A stretch of DNA of 16,419 bases from Pontimonas sp964350865. Its GTDB lineage: Bacteria > Actinomycetota > Actinomycetes > Actinomycetales > Microbacteriaceae. Below are positions 6,242 to 14,275 of this stretch, in pieces. The stretch is taken from assembly GCA_964350865.1 (NCBI GenBank), contig CAYGLJ010000024.1:1-16419 (forward strand), in the 5' to 3' direction. The position numbers and the translations under genes were made by a program. The notes beneath the pieces are model-generated. The model ran no database searches, was not told the origin of the DNA, and saw only the letters and a program-made list of their open reading frames with translations. How positions within the stretch are numbered: the first letter of the stretch is position 1; each line of letters starts with the position of its first letter.

Positions 6242-6403
6242 TTAGTCCTCGCCCGCTGGTTCAAACTCCAGTGCCGGCAGAGTTTCAGAGGACTCCGGGC
6301 TTTCCTGGGTGGCCAGGGTATAGATCTCCAGAGACACGATTCCTACGCTGAGGGCTCCAGCGAGGGCGATAAGTGCCCATCCGATGCGCTGATTGCTGCC
6401 CAT
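6242..6403 (-). CDS. Small single-pass membrane protein with acidic tail
   Basis: A 53-codon ORF between smc and ftsY. Residues 1-6 (MGSNQR) are polar with one Arg, residues 7-27 form a hydrophobic helix (IGWALIALAGALSVGIVSLEI), and residues 34-53 are rich in Glu, Ser and Pro with no basic residue, ending GED. It starts at an ATG 22 bases after the smc stop and ends with TAA three bases before the ftsY ATG, in the same frame as ftsY. A GAGAGG about 14 bases before the ATG is a distant ribosome binding site candidate. The positive-inside rule would place the acidic tail outside the cell. I do not recognise a family. Its composition and tight packing argue for a real gene; it may be an anchor or partner for FtsY, or unrelated. 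Confidence 0.65.
   Translation of the reverse strand: MGSNQRIGWALIALAGALSVGIVSLEIYTLATQESPESSETLPALEFEPAGED
6246..6250 (-). promoter_or_regulatory. Ribosome binding site for ftsY inside the upstream small ORF
   Basis: GAGGA formed by the last codons of the 53-residue ORF (GAG GAC TAA) stands seven bases before the ftsY ATG. It supports that ATG as the real start and suggests that ribosomes finishing the small ORF can restart at ftsY. Confidence 0.55.
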
Positions 6404-6425
6404 AGGCCCAGAGTACCTCTCGCCC

Positions 6426-9400
6426 CTACGCGGCGGGAGCCTCAGAGTCCTTCACTCGTTGACCCACCACGGCGCTGACGCCGTCCTTGCGCATAGAGAC
6501 TCCATAGAGAGCGTCAGCAATCTCCATCGTGCGCTTCTGGTGGGTGATGATGATCAGCTGGGAATCATCACGAAGGGTCTGAATCACGGCCAGCAGGCGT
6601 CCCAGGTTGGAGTCATCGAGCGCTGCCTCCACCTCATCAAGAATGTAGAACGGGCTGGGCCGCGCCTTGAAGATTGCGATCAACAGCGCTACCGCTGCCA
6701 GAGAGCGCTCCCCACCGGAGAGGAGTGACAGGCGTTCAATCTTCTTGCCGGCAGGCTTTACTGCCACATCGATTCCGGTGGCGAGCAGGTCCTCCGGCTC
6801 GGTGAGTTTTAGTGATCCTGTGCCGCCGGGGAACAAAATCGGGAAGACCTCATCAAACGCCTTCTGGGTGTCGGCAAAGGCTTCGGCAAAGATCGTGTGC
6901 ATCGTGTCATCGAGCTCGGCCATGATGGCTTCAAGATCCGACCGGGTTTTCTTGAGGTCCGCCAGCTGTTCGGTCAAGAAGGTGTGACGAGACTCCAGAG
7001 CCTCAAACTCTTCGAGAGCGAGCGGGTTGACGCGACCGAGCTGGTCGAGGGTCCGTTCTGCTTTCTTGAGCCTGGCCTCCTGTTGGCTTCGCACAAAGGG
7101 CATCGCCTCGGCGCCCTCGTCTGTTCCATCGGGCGGCACCATCTGGTCCGGCGAATAGTCCGCAAGGAGCGCTTCCTCGTCAAGACCAAGCTCCTCAAGT
7201 GCACGCTCCAGCAGGGTGGTGCGCTGGAGCTTCTTCTCATACACCTGCATTTCCAGCGAGTGCACCGAATCCGTAATCGTGGTGAGACGCTCACGCACAG
7301 AAGTCTCGCTTTGGCGCAGAGCCAACAGTTCCTGATGGGAAGCCTGGCGTGCTGCCTCCGCAGCGACCAGAGCAGTTCCTGACTCTTCGACACTGGCAGC
7401 AGCAGCCTGGAGGGCTGCGGGAATCAGAGCGAGAACCTCGGAGGCTCGCTTGGCTCTGCGCACGCGCTCGAGGTGGCGGGCTTGCTCGCGCTCCCGCGCG
7501 AGCTCCTCCTGCTTAACCCGAGCAATGAGGGCTTCTACCTGATCACCCAACGCTGCGGCGCGCTGACGTGCGGCCTCGAGCGCAATGCGCGCCTCTACCT
7601 CTTCGGCGGCAATCGCATCCACCAGGGCGCGGGCTTCGAGACGCTGGGACTCGTCCACGCCGGGGCGGGTTGTCTTTTCGAACTCCTCCAGGGCACCCAT
7701 GCTCGCCTGGTGGTTTTCCCGAGCAGCCACCAGCGCCTCTTCTGAATCAGCCAATGACTGTCCCAGTCGCGTGATCTCCTGCTGTGCGGCATCGAGGGAC
7801 GCCCGAACCCTCGACACTTGCTCGCCGAACTCGGCCCTTGATGCATCCGCTTGACGAAGATCAGCGAGAGCGGTCTTCACTGCCTCCGCGGCCTGAATGC
7901 GCTGTGACTGCGCCTGCTCTGCAGAAAAAGTGAGCCTCTCGAGCTCAGTGGAGAGAGCCTCGAGTGTGATCTTGGTGGCATCGCGCTCGGCAGCGAGCTC
8001 GAGGCGACTCTGCGCTTCACCGGAGCCCGTGCGGACGACGTGCTCACCAAAGACATCACCCTCCCGGGTGACCACGGTCACGCCGGTCGGAACACTGCCC
8101 CATGCCTTTTCGACTGCAGCGAAGTCATCAGCAACATAGGTGTTAGCCAGGAGCGCCAAAACACCAGCCGGACCGCTCACCACACTGATGGCTGGGGTGA
8201 GCCCCGGGATGTCTTTCGCGGAGACACTGGAGCCCTCCCCAATGACAAGCTCCAGGCGGTGGTCTGTGCCAGCCCGAGAGGACACCACCGAGAGGGCATC
8301 TTTTTTGCTGCCCACCAGATGGGCGTCTGCAAGCGAGCCGAGTGCCCGGGCTATTGCCGTTTCGAACCCCTTCTGAACGCTCAACGCGTCGGACACACTT
8401 CCCGTCACACCGGGAAGGGATCCCACGTCAGCGCCCTCTGCATCGCTTCGCAGAGCAAGCTCGAGTGCAGACACCGTAGCGGCCAAAGCTTCACGCTCAC
8501 GCTCGGTGGCGTGGAGGGCATTGCGGGTCTCTGCTTCTTTCTCCTCAGCAGCAGCCAAGACTCCTTCCGCTTCCGCGAGAGCCTTCTCGAACGCTTCGGC
8601 CACAGCATCGGGGGCTTGATCCTTGGATGCCTGGACTTCTCGAAGGGCTTCCTCAGCGTCGCGGGCGCGGTCAGTGGCACTGCGCAACGCGGTCTTCTGG
8701 CGCTCCACATCGGCTGCGGCCGTGTCGACCCTGGAGCTATGAACCTCGACCTGTGACTGTGCGGTGCGAAGCGCCTGATCCCACTCTTCAACGGCAGCAG
8801 TCGCTGCCAGCACATCCTGATCGAGAGCCGTCAGCGACGCACGAGCGGTGGCGAGCCGGGATGAAATTTCTCCCACCGTGCTCTCCTGGGTTGCCATGAC
8901 CGCAATGGCCTGGTCTCGCTCGGATTCTTTCTCGGCGATCATCTCGGGGGTGACGCCCGACGAGATGACTTCCTCGCCATCACCCTCCGCCACGGCGCCA
9001 GACCGCTCGGTGGCCAACGAATGCAGAGCTTGCAAGCGCTCATGAACCCGCCGCAAGGAGAAGTCAATACTCCGAGCGGTATCGAGCTCCACATCGTTGA
9101 TGCCCGACTCCAGCTGGGCGATGCGGCGACGGTAGCCCTCGAGCTGCTCTTGGAGCGTTGCACGCTCCGTGCCGCGCTCTTGCTCGCTCTGGTGGAAGGA
9201 CTCTAGGGCGTGGGTGAGGGACACCACATCATCGGCGAGGACACGAGCTTTCGCGTCGCGGACGATGGCTTGAATGGTTTGCGCCTGCTTGGCGATTTCT
9301 GCCTGGCGCCCCAGCGGGGTGAGTTGGCGACGAATTTCGCCGGCGAGGTCATTCAAGCGAGTGAGATTAGCCTGCATGGATTCGAGTTTGCGCACCGTTT

Positions 9401-9926
9401 TCTCTTTGCGACGGCGGTGCTTGAGAATTCCCGCGGCTTCTTCGATGAAGCGTCGGCGGTCTTCGGGGCTCGCGTGCAAAATCTGATCAAGTTGACCCTG
9501 GCCCACGATGACATGCATCTCTCGACCGAGTCCGCTGTCACTCAGAAGCTCTTGAACGTCGAGAAGCCGGCAGGGTTCCTTGTTGATCGCGTACTCGCTC
9601 CCCCCATTACGAAACAGGGTCCTGGAGATGGTGACCTCGGTGTAATCAATGGGCAGGGCGCCATCAGAGTTGTCAATCGTGAGGATGACTTCAGCGCGAC
9701 CGAGGGGGGCTTTGTTCGCGGTTCCCGCGAAGATGACGTCCTCCATGGACCCACCGCGCAACGTCTTGGCGCCTTGCTCACCCATGACCCAGGCGAGAGC
9801 GTCCACCACATTGGATTTCCCGGAACCATTGGGCCCCACCACACAGGTGACACCGGGTTCGAATTCGAAGGTGGTGGGTTGAGCGAAGGACTTGAATCCC
9901 TTGAGGGTGAGGGATTTCAGATGCAC
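6426..9926 (-). CDS. smc: Chromosome segregation/condensin ATPase SMC
   Basis: Large coiled-coil ATPase that folds and helps segregate the chromosome, loaded at parS by ParB and working with ScpA/ScpB (neither gene is in the window). The 1166 residues show the N-terminal half of the head with Walker A GPNGSGKSN at 31-39 and the Q-loop GQGQLDQIL at 142-150, a first coil to about 495, a hinge at about 500-640 (GVTGSVSDAL to GDVFGEHVVRTGSG), a returning coil, then the C-terminal head with signature LSGGERSLAA at 1069-1078 and Walker B FYILDE at 1093-1098. I take the GTG at 9926 as start because it gives the conserved M-HLKSLTLKGFKSFA; the TTG eight codons upstream adds residues not found in the family. 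The length is normal. It is probably co-transcribed with mutM upstream and ftsY downstream. Confidence 0.97.
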   Translation of the reverse strand: MHLKSLTLKGFKSFAQPTTFEFEPGVTCVVGPNGSGKSNVVDALAWVMGEQGAKTLRGGSMEDVIFAGTANKAPLGRAEVILTIDNSDGALPIDYTEVTISRTLFRNGGSEYAINKEPCRLLDVQELLSDSGLGREMHVIVGQGQLDQILHASPEDRRRFIEEAAGILKHRRRKEKTVRKLESMQANLTRLNDLAGEIRRQLTPLGRQAEIAKQAQTIQAIVRDAKARVLADDVVSLTHALESFHQSEQERGTERATLQEQLEGYRRRIAQLESGINDVELDTARSIDFSLRRVHERLQALHSLATERSGAVAEGDGEEVISSGVTPEMIAEKESERDQAIAVMATQESTVGEISSRLATARASLTALDQDVLAATAAVEEWDQALRTAQSQVEVHSSRVDTAAADVERQKTALRSATDRARDAEEALREVQASKDQAPDAVAEAFEKALAEAEGVLAAAEEKEAETRNALHATEREREALAATVSALELALRSDAEGADVGSLPGVTGSVSDALSVQKGFETAIARALGSLADAHLVGSKKDALSVVSSRAGTDHRLELVIGEGSSVSAKDIPGLTPAISVVSGPAGVLALLANTYVADDFAAVEKAWGSVPTGVTVVTREGDVFGEHVVRTGSGEAQSRLELAAERDATKITLEALSTELERLTFSAEQAQSQRIQAAEAVKTALADLRQADASRAEFGEQVSRVRASLDAAQQEITRLGQSLADSEEALVAARENHQASMGALEEFEKTTRPGVDESQRLEARALVDAIAAEEVEARIALEAARQRAAALGDQVEALIARVKQEELAREREQARHLERVRRAKRASEVLALIPAALQAAAASVEESGTALVAAEAARQASHQELLALRQSETSVRERLTTITDSVHSLEMQVYEKKLQRTTLLERALEELGLDEEALLADYSPDQMVPPDGTDEGAEAMPFVRSQQEARLKKAERTLDQLGRVNPLALEEFEALESRHTFLTEQLADLKKTRSDLEAIMAELDDTMHTIFAEAFADTQKAFDEVFPILFPGGTGSLKLTEPEDLLATGIDVAVKPAGKKIERLSLLSGGERSLAAVALLIAIFKARPSPFYILDEVEAALDDSNLGRLLAVIQTLRDDSQLIIITHQKRTMEIADALYGVSMRKDGVSAVVGQRVKDSEAPAA

Positions 9927-9960
9927 CTGCCTACCAACCTTCCAGGACAAACCGAGACCA

Positions 9961-9975
9961 GTGCGTTCTTCGCAC
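9961..9975 (-). other. Small hairpin between mutM and smc
   Basis: In the 57-bp gap after mutM the sequence GTGCG-AAGAA-CGCAC (minus strand) can form a perfect five-base stem with a five-base loop, eight bases after the mutM stop. No T-run follows, so termination is not demonstrated; it may attenuate or stabilise the mRNA, or be chance. Confidence 0.25.
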
Positions 9976-9983
9976 CCTCAAAC

Positions 9984-10886
9984 CTACCGGTTTCTGGGGG
10001 TCCTTTGGCAGGAGGGACACCGATGGGAGGAGCGGTTCATGAACGGTTCGCGGCGGATGATTCCCCCACACCGATCACAGGGTGTTCCCTGCCGCCCGTA
10101 GGCGTGCAGGGAGTGTGCGAAGTAGCCGGCTTGACCATTCACGTTCACGTACTGGCTATCAAAACTTGTCCCACCCTCCGCCAGGGCCTTATGCAGCACT
10201 GCTCGTATTTCGCCCAGCAGTTCTCGAACTCTGGCAGGCGTGAGTCGCTTGGTGGGAGTGAGGTAGTGCAGCTTCGCTCCCCACAGCGCCTCGTCAGCAT
10301 AGATGTTGCCGATGCCACTGATCAGGTTCTGATCCAGTAGCGCGCGCTTGACATCGGTGTTTTTGGCACGCAGAGCCCGCGAGAACGCACGGTCATCAAA
10401 GTGCGGGTCCAGAGGGTCTCTCTGAATGTGGGCCACGGACCGAGGGATGCGAGGGTCATCAGAACCCTTGCCTGCGGGAGCGCCATCGCGAGTGGGAATC
10501 AGCTCATCAATCGCCATGGAGCCAAAAATGCGTTGGTCGACAAATCCGACGACCATGGGGTCGCCGTGGGCTGTGGTGATGTCGAATCGGATGCGCAGTA
10601 GCGACCCAAAATCGGAGCTCTCGTCACCCAAGAGCACTTGACCACTCATTCCCAGGTGAACCACCAGGGCTTCGCCAGTGCCCTGCAGCGGGAACCAGAG
10701 GAACTTGCCGCGACGAATTGCCGCCTCCACGACCTGACCTTCCAGGCGCTCGACAAAATCCTCGGGCGGACCCGGATGACGCTTCAAGCTTCGAGGCTCC
10801 AGAACCTCGACCCGGTCAATGGTCGCGCCGGTGAGGGCTGGCTCGAGCCCTGCTCGCACCACCTCAACCTCGGGAAGTTCAGGCAT
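9984..10886 (-). CDS. mutM: Formamidopyrimidine-DNA glycosylase (Fpg/MutM)
   Basis: Bifunctional base-excision repair enzyme that removes 8-oxoguanine and formamidopyrimidines and cuts the abasic site. The 300 residues begin MPELPEVE, so the catalytic N-terminal Pro (P2 before Met removal) and E3 are present; K61 in RRGKFLWF matches the conserved Lys of the active site. HLGMSG at 77-82 and the helix-two-turn-helix DQNLISGIGNIYADEAL at 185-201 follow. The C-terminal zinc finger is complete with C270, C273, C290 and C293, including the FMNRSSHRCPSCQ hairpin. An acidic/basic loop at about 131-147 is slightly longer than in E. coli. The ATG lies inside the end of rnc, with an eight-base overlap. 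Confidence 0.97.
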   Translation of the reverse strand: MPELPEVEVVRAGLEPALTGATIDRVEVLEPRSLKRHPGPPEDFVERLEGQVVEAAIRRGKFLWFPLQGTGEALVVHLGMSGQVLLGDESSDFGSLLRIRFDITTAHGDPMVVGFVDQRIFGSMAIDELIPTRDGAPAGKGSDDPRIPRSVAHIQRDPLDPHFDDRAFSRALRAKNTDVKRALLDQNLISGIGNIYADEALWGAKLHYLTPTKRLTPARVRELLGEIRAVLHKALAEGGTSFDSQYVNVNGQAGYFAHSLHAYGRQGTPCDRCGGIIRREPFMNRSSHRCPSCQRTPRNR

Positions 10887-11616
10887 TACTGGAGCGTGGC
10901 CCGCGGAGAGTGTCCAACGCTGCTTGGGCGGCTGCTAGCTCAGCAGCTTTCTTTGAGCTTCCCGTGCCATGTCCCACCGCCGTGCTGGAGCGGTCGTGAC
11001 CATCGAGGAACACATCTGCGGTGAACACTTTCTGGTGATCAGGGCCCGAGTCGGTGATGTTGTATTTCGGGACTCCGTGTTGGTGGGCGGCAGCCCACTC
11101 TTGCAGGGCCGTTTTGGGATCACTGGATTCGCGCAACTCATCGGCGCGCTTCACCAAATCTCCCATGAGTCGATGCACCGCATCGTGGGCGGCCTGAGGG
11201 CCTTTGTCCAAAAAGATGGCCCCCACGAGGGCTTCCAGTGCGTCTGCTAACAGCGAGGGCTTCTCGCGCCCACCGGTGAGCTCTTCGCCGCGACCTAAAC
11301 GCAGGTAGCCACCGAGGTTGATACCCCTCGCCACCTCGGCGAGAGCTCCGGTGGAGACAATGCTCGCGCGACGCTTCGCCAATTCCCCCTCGGGAAGGTC
11401 GGGATAGTGGTGATAGAGCGCAGCGGTAATCGCTTGTCCCACCACAGCGTCGCCAAGAAATTCCAGGCGCTCGTTATCGAGACCCCCCTGCTCATAGGCA
11501 TAGGAGGAATGGGTCAGCGCCTGCTGGAGAATCTCCGGCGATAAGTCAACGCCCACCGCGGTGAGCAGTGTGCTGGGGTCCAAAGCCTCGGAGGCTTCGT
11601 CGATACCCTCTGGCAC
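10879..11616 (-). CDS. rnc: Ribonuclease III
   Basis: Double-strand-specific endoribonuclease acting in rRNA maturation and mRNA decay. In 245 residues the catalytic domain carries the signature NERLEFLGDAV at 48-58, with E49, E52 and D56, and the second metal pair D125 and E128 in LLADALEALVGAIF. The double-stranded RNA-binding domain occupies about 166-238 (DPKTALQEWAAAHQHGVPKY... SSKKAAELAAAQAAL). The GTG start is one base after the rpmF TAA, consistent with translation coupled to rpmF. An N-terminal stretch of about 15 residues ahead of the catalytic fold is variable. The stop overlaps mutM by eight bases. The order DUF177-rpmF-rnc-mutM-smc is common in Actinobacteria. Confidence 0.96.
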   Translation of the reverse strand: MPEGIDEASEALDPSTLLTAVGVDLSPEILQQALTHSSYAYEQGGLDNERLEFLGDAVVGQAITAALYHHYPDLPEGELAKRRASIVSTGALAEVARGINLGGYLRLGRGEELTGGREKPSLLADALEALVGAIFLDKGPQAAHDAVHRLMGDLVKRADELRESSDPKTALQEWAAAHQHGVPKYNITDSGPDHQKVFTADVFLDGHDRSSTAVGHGTGSSKKAAELAAAQAALDTLRGPRSSNA

Positions 11617-11617
11617 G

Positions 11618-11821
11618 TTAGACGTCGGCGACCTTGCGGCCCTTGTATTCCATGAACAGCGGGGTGCCAGCAGAATCCTCGACCACGCGGGCGCGGTGGG
11701 GGAGGCTGTAGACGGTCTTGCCGTTCTCGACGGTCTTGACCAGGGTGGGCACCTCAGCCTTCCACGCCGAACGACGGTGACGAGTGTTCGAGCGCGACAT
11801 TTTCCGCTTGGGTACAGCCAT
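11618..11821 (-). CDS. rpmF: 50S ribosomal protein bL32, zinc-free form
   Basis: A 67-residue basic protein beginning MAVPKRKMSRSNTRHRRS, the diagnostic L32 N-terminus. There is no cysteine anywhere, so the CxxC...CxxC zinc ribbon of many L32 proteins is missing and this is the zinc-independent type; a 25-residue C-terminal part (ending FMEYKGRKVADV) replaces it. It lies 23 bases after the DUF177 gene, with AGAAGA close to the ATG as a weak ribosome binding site, and one base before the rnc start. DUF177 and rpmF are a conserved pair in most bacteria. Confidence 0.97.
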   Translation of the reverse strand: MAVPKRKMSRSNTRHRRSAWKAEVPTLVKTVENGKTVYSLPHRARVVEDSAGTPLFMEYKGRKVADV

Positions 11822-11844
11822 GGTCTTCTGCTTTCGTAGGGGTC

Positions 11845-12375
11845 TTAGGGTTTCTCAGGATCAGACTCGAGAAGCTTACTGAGTTCCTGCCATCTCGGGT
11901 CAATCTCATCTGCCAGGCTCTCACCCGGCGGTTCTGTGCGCTTCTCGCCAGTGGCCGGGTCTAATCCGTAGCAGTCCTCTTTGCACACAGGTTGGAAGGG
12001 AAGTTCAAGAACAACCGCATCCCGAATGATGTCCTCAAGATTGAGGGAGTCATCCACCACCGTGTACGAATCGGAATCGCTAGAAGAATACGCGAAAAGC
12101 TCCTGAAAATCGACCCGGAGCTCAAAGCTAAACGGGTCGAGACACCGCACGCACTCGGCGGACGCGTCCACCACCACATCACCGGTGGCCAAAATACCCT
12201 CGTGGAGACCCTCGAGACGCAACTCGAGAGTCATCGGTGTTCCTCCAGGAACAGTGGCCATCGCCTCACCGTATTTTTCGGGTGCCACCAGCTCGAGGGT
12301 GAGCTCACGCATCTCCCCTGCCTGGTGGACAAGGTCCTTGACCCCTACAACGAGGGGATTCTTACTGGTGGCCAT
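11845..12375 (-). CDS. DUF177/YceD family protein with four cysteines
   Basis: A 176-residue acidic cytosolic protein encoded immediately before rpmF, the standard position of the YceD/DUF177 family, which is linked to 23S rRNA and ribosome maturation. Family marks are the start VGVKDLVHQAGEMRELTL, the ECVRCLDPF segment (C75, C78), the acidic middle with D/S repeats at 99-109, LNLEDIIRDAVVLELPFQPVC and C131-x3-C135. The four cysteines could bind a metal; this is inference. The ATG is nine bases after the aminotransferase stop with TGGGGG just upstream. The product is a good family match, its molecular role is not settled. Confidence 0.9.
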   Translation of the reverse strand: MATSKNPLVVGVKDLVHQAGEMRELTLELVAPEKYGEAMATVPGGTPMTLELRLEGLHEGILATGDVVVDASAECVRCLDPFSFELRVDFQELFAYSSSDSDSYTVVDDSLNLEDIIRDAVVLELPFQPVCKEDCYGLDPATGEKRTEPPGESLADEIDPRWQELSKLLESDPEKP

Positions 12376-12384
12376 GCCCCCAGT

Positions 12385-13695
12385 CTAGAAGCCTGCGGCC
12401 GTGAGAGCTTCGTCGTAGATGTGAAGCGCGGTCTTAATCTGCTCGGGCGTCACAATCAGCGGGGGAACCACGTGAATCCGGTTATCCACCACAAAGGGCA
12501 AAAGCTTGCGGGCCACCATTTCACCCTTTAGGCGACCCATCGCGCCGGCATCCAGGGGAGCCTTCGTGACGGGGTCTGCCACCAAGTCCAGCGCAAAGAA
12601 GCATCCCAGTCCTCGGACATCACCGATGACGGGGTGCTTGGCCTGGAGGGAGAGAAGACCCGGACGCAGGTGATCCTCCCCCATTGCCGCCGCGTTCTCC
12701 ACCATTCCCTCGTCCGTCATGGCCTGGAGGGCAGCGTTGATGGACGCCATCGCGAGGGGGTGACCTGAGTAAGTCAGGCCTCCCGGGAACATGGTGTCCT
12801 CAAAGAAATCAGAGATGCGCTGGTGGAATATCACGCCACCGACTGGCACATAACCGGAGTTCACACCCTTGGCGAAGGTGATGAGATCCGGCACCACATC
12901 GTGCGCCTGGAAGGCGAACCAGTGACCGGTCCGACCAAACCCTGCCATGACCTCATCCAGGATCATGACCAGGCCATAGCGATCACACAGTGCGCGGACA
13001 CCCTGGAGGTAACCAGGGGGTGGGACCATGATGCCGGCGGTTCCCGGCACGCTCTCGAGCAAGATCGCAGCAATCGTGTCGGGTCCCTCTGACTGGATGA
13101 CCCGCTCTAAGTGATGCAGGGCGCGCTCGCCCTCCTGCGCTTCAGACTCTGACCAGAACTCGCTGCGATACAGGAAGGGTCCAAAGAAGTGGGCATGGTG
13201 GGTGGAGTACTCATTAGGTTGGCGACGCCAGTCACCGGTTGCCACAATGGCCGCCCCGGTATTCCCGTGGTAGCTGCGATAGGTGGAGAGGACCTTGTTC
13301 TTCTTGGTGAACAAGCGGGCGGCCCGGATCGCGTTCTCGATGGCGTCAGCACCACCGTTAGTGAAGAAAACCTTCTGAAAATCTTTGCCGGCGAGCTCAA
13401 CAATGCGCGTGGCGGCCTCGACGCGGGGCTCGGAGGAGTAAGCGGGACCGACGGTGGCAAGCGTTTCGGCTTGCTCTTGGATGGCTCTGACCACCGCGGG
13501 GTGTGAGTGACCGATGTTGGTGTTGACCAACTGGCTGGAGAAATCGAGATACTCGGCGCCCTCGGTGTCATAGACATACATACCTTTGGCGTGCGAGACC
13601 ATCATCGGAGCGAGGGTGCCCTGCACCGACCACGAGTAGAAATTGTGGGCTTTATCGAGCTTCTTCAGCTCAGCGGTGTCCTTCGATGCAGCCAC
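12385..13695 (-). CDS. Class III PLP-dependent aminotransferase
   Basis: A 436-residue fold-type I aminotransferase of the omega-amino acid/pyruvate group. Marks are FSSQLVNTNIGHSHP at 52-66, FFTNGGADAIENAIRAAR at 110-127 (phosphate-binding region), the aromatic SYHGNT at 141-146, ILDEVMAGFGRTG at 245-257 with the PLP-ring Asp D247, and TFAKGVNSGYVPVG at 273-286 with the Schiff-base lysine K276. GGLTYSGHPLA follows at 306-315. It resembles proteins annotated as aspartate or taurine-pyruvate aminotransferase family; the amino donor cannot be read from sequence, and GABA, beta-alanine, putrescine or taurine are all possible. The GTG start is supported by AAGGAG five bases upstream. It stands between coaD and DUF177, where no aminotransferase is usual, and its own strong ribosome binding site suggests independent translation. 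Confidence 0.9.
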   Translation of the reverse strand: MAASKDTAELKKLDKAHNFYSWSVQGTLAPMMVSHAKGMYVYDTEGAEYLDFSSQLVNTNIGHSHPAVVRAIQEQAETLATVGPAYSSEPRVEAATRIVELAGKDFQKVFFTNGGADAIENAIRAARLFTKKNKVLSTYRSYHGNTGAAIVATGDWRRQPNEYSTHHAHFFGPFLYRSEFWSESEAQEGERALHHLERVIQSEGPDTIAAILLESVPGTAGIMVPPPGYLQGVRALCDRYGLVMILDEVMAGFGRTGHWFAFQAHDVVPDLITFAKGVNSGYVPVGGVIFHQRISDFFEDTMFPGGLTYSGHPLAMASINAALQAMTDEGMVENAAAMGEDHLRPGLLSLQAKHPVIGDVRGLGCFFALDLVADPVTKAPLDAGAMGRLKGEMVARKLLPFVVDNRIHVVPPLIVTPEQIKTALHIYDEALTAAGF

Positions 13696-13700
13696 CAGTT

Positions 13701-13706
13701 CTCCTT
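13701..13706 (-). promoter_or_regulatory. Strong Shine-Dalgarno before the aminotransferase GTG
   Basis: AAGGAG on the minus strand, five bases before the GTG at 13695. It is the best ribosome binding site in the window and decides the start of the aminotransferase. Confidence 0.7.
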
Positions 13707-13730
13707 CACTCCACGAGTAGTGAGAACAGA

Positions 13731-14222
13731 CTAAGGCAACTCCGTCTTCGCCAGATAGTCAGCCACGGCGGGGGGAACATACGGGGAGACATCTCCGCCC
13801 AGTGCTGCCACCTGGCGCACCAGGGAGCTCGACACGTGAGCGTTTGCGGGGTGCGGAAGAAGGAAGACCGTCTCCACTCCTGCGAGGTTTCTATTCACAA
13901 TCGCCATCGGCTGTTCATAGGCAACATCCACTTGGGATCGAATGCCCTTCACCAACACGGTGGCCCCGACATCGGTGCAGTAATCCACGAGCAATCCCAC
14001 GCTCCACGACGTGACCACGAGTTTTCCCTTGAGCCCCGCCTGCGCGATCGCCTGCTCCAACAGTGTCACCCGCTGGGCGATGGGGAACATGGCCTCTTTG
14101 CCGGGGTTGTGCACGACCACCACGTGGACTTCATCAAACAGGCCAGCAGCACGCTCAATGACGTCCAGGTGACCCAGTGTCACGGGGTCAAAGGACCCGG
14201 GAACAACGGCAACAGTGCTCAT
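13731..14222 (-). CDS. coaD: Phosphopantetheine adenylyltransferase
   Basis: Catalyses the fourth step of coenzyme A synthesis, transfer of AMP from ATP to 4'-phosphopantetheine. The 163 residues are full length for the family. The nucleotidyltransferase motif is GSFDPVTLGH at 9-18 with H18, K42 follows in HNPGK, the pantetheine-site VKGIRSQVDVAYE lies at 91-103, and the second ATP motif SSSLVRQVAALGGDVS at 131-146 corresponds to ISSTxxR. It starts at an ATG 53 bases after the recG stop with only a weak ribosome binding site (TAGG), and ends 35 bases before the aminotransferase GTG. The usual partner rsmD is not between it and recG. Confidence 0.97.
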   Translation of the reverse strand: MSTVAVVPGSFDPVTLGHLDVIERAAGLFDEVHVVVVHNPGKEAMFPIAQRVTLLEQAIAQAGLKGKLVVTSWSVGLLVDYCTDVGATVLVKGIRSQVDVAYEQPMAIVNRNLAGVETVFLLPHPANAHVSSSLVRQVAALGGDVSPYVPPAVADYLAKTELP

Positions 14223-14275
14223 GGAATAAGCCTAGCGAGGTCCATGTTTCAGGGATATGACATCGCCAACGTTGT

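Noticed and set aside
9210..10340. 376-codon plus-strand ORF opposite smc and mutM
   Set aside because: It lies wholly antisense to conserved coding regions of smc and mutM, resembles no family, and long shadow frames are expected at this G+C content.
14223..14275. Possible hidden rsmD remnant or RNA gene between coaD and recG
   Set aside because: Only 53 bases, without a recognisable coding motif, tRNA fold or hairpin.
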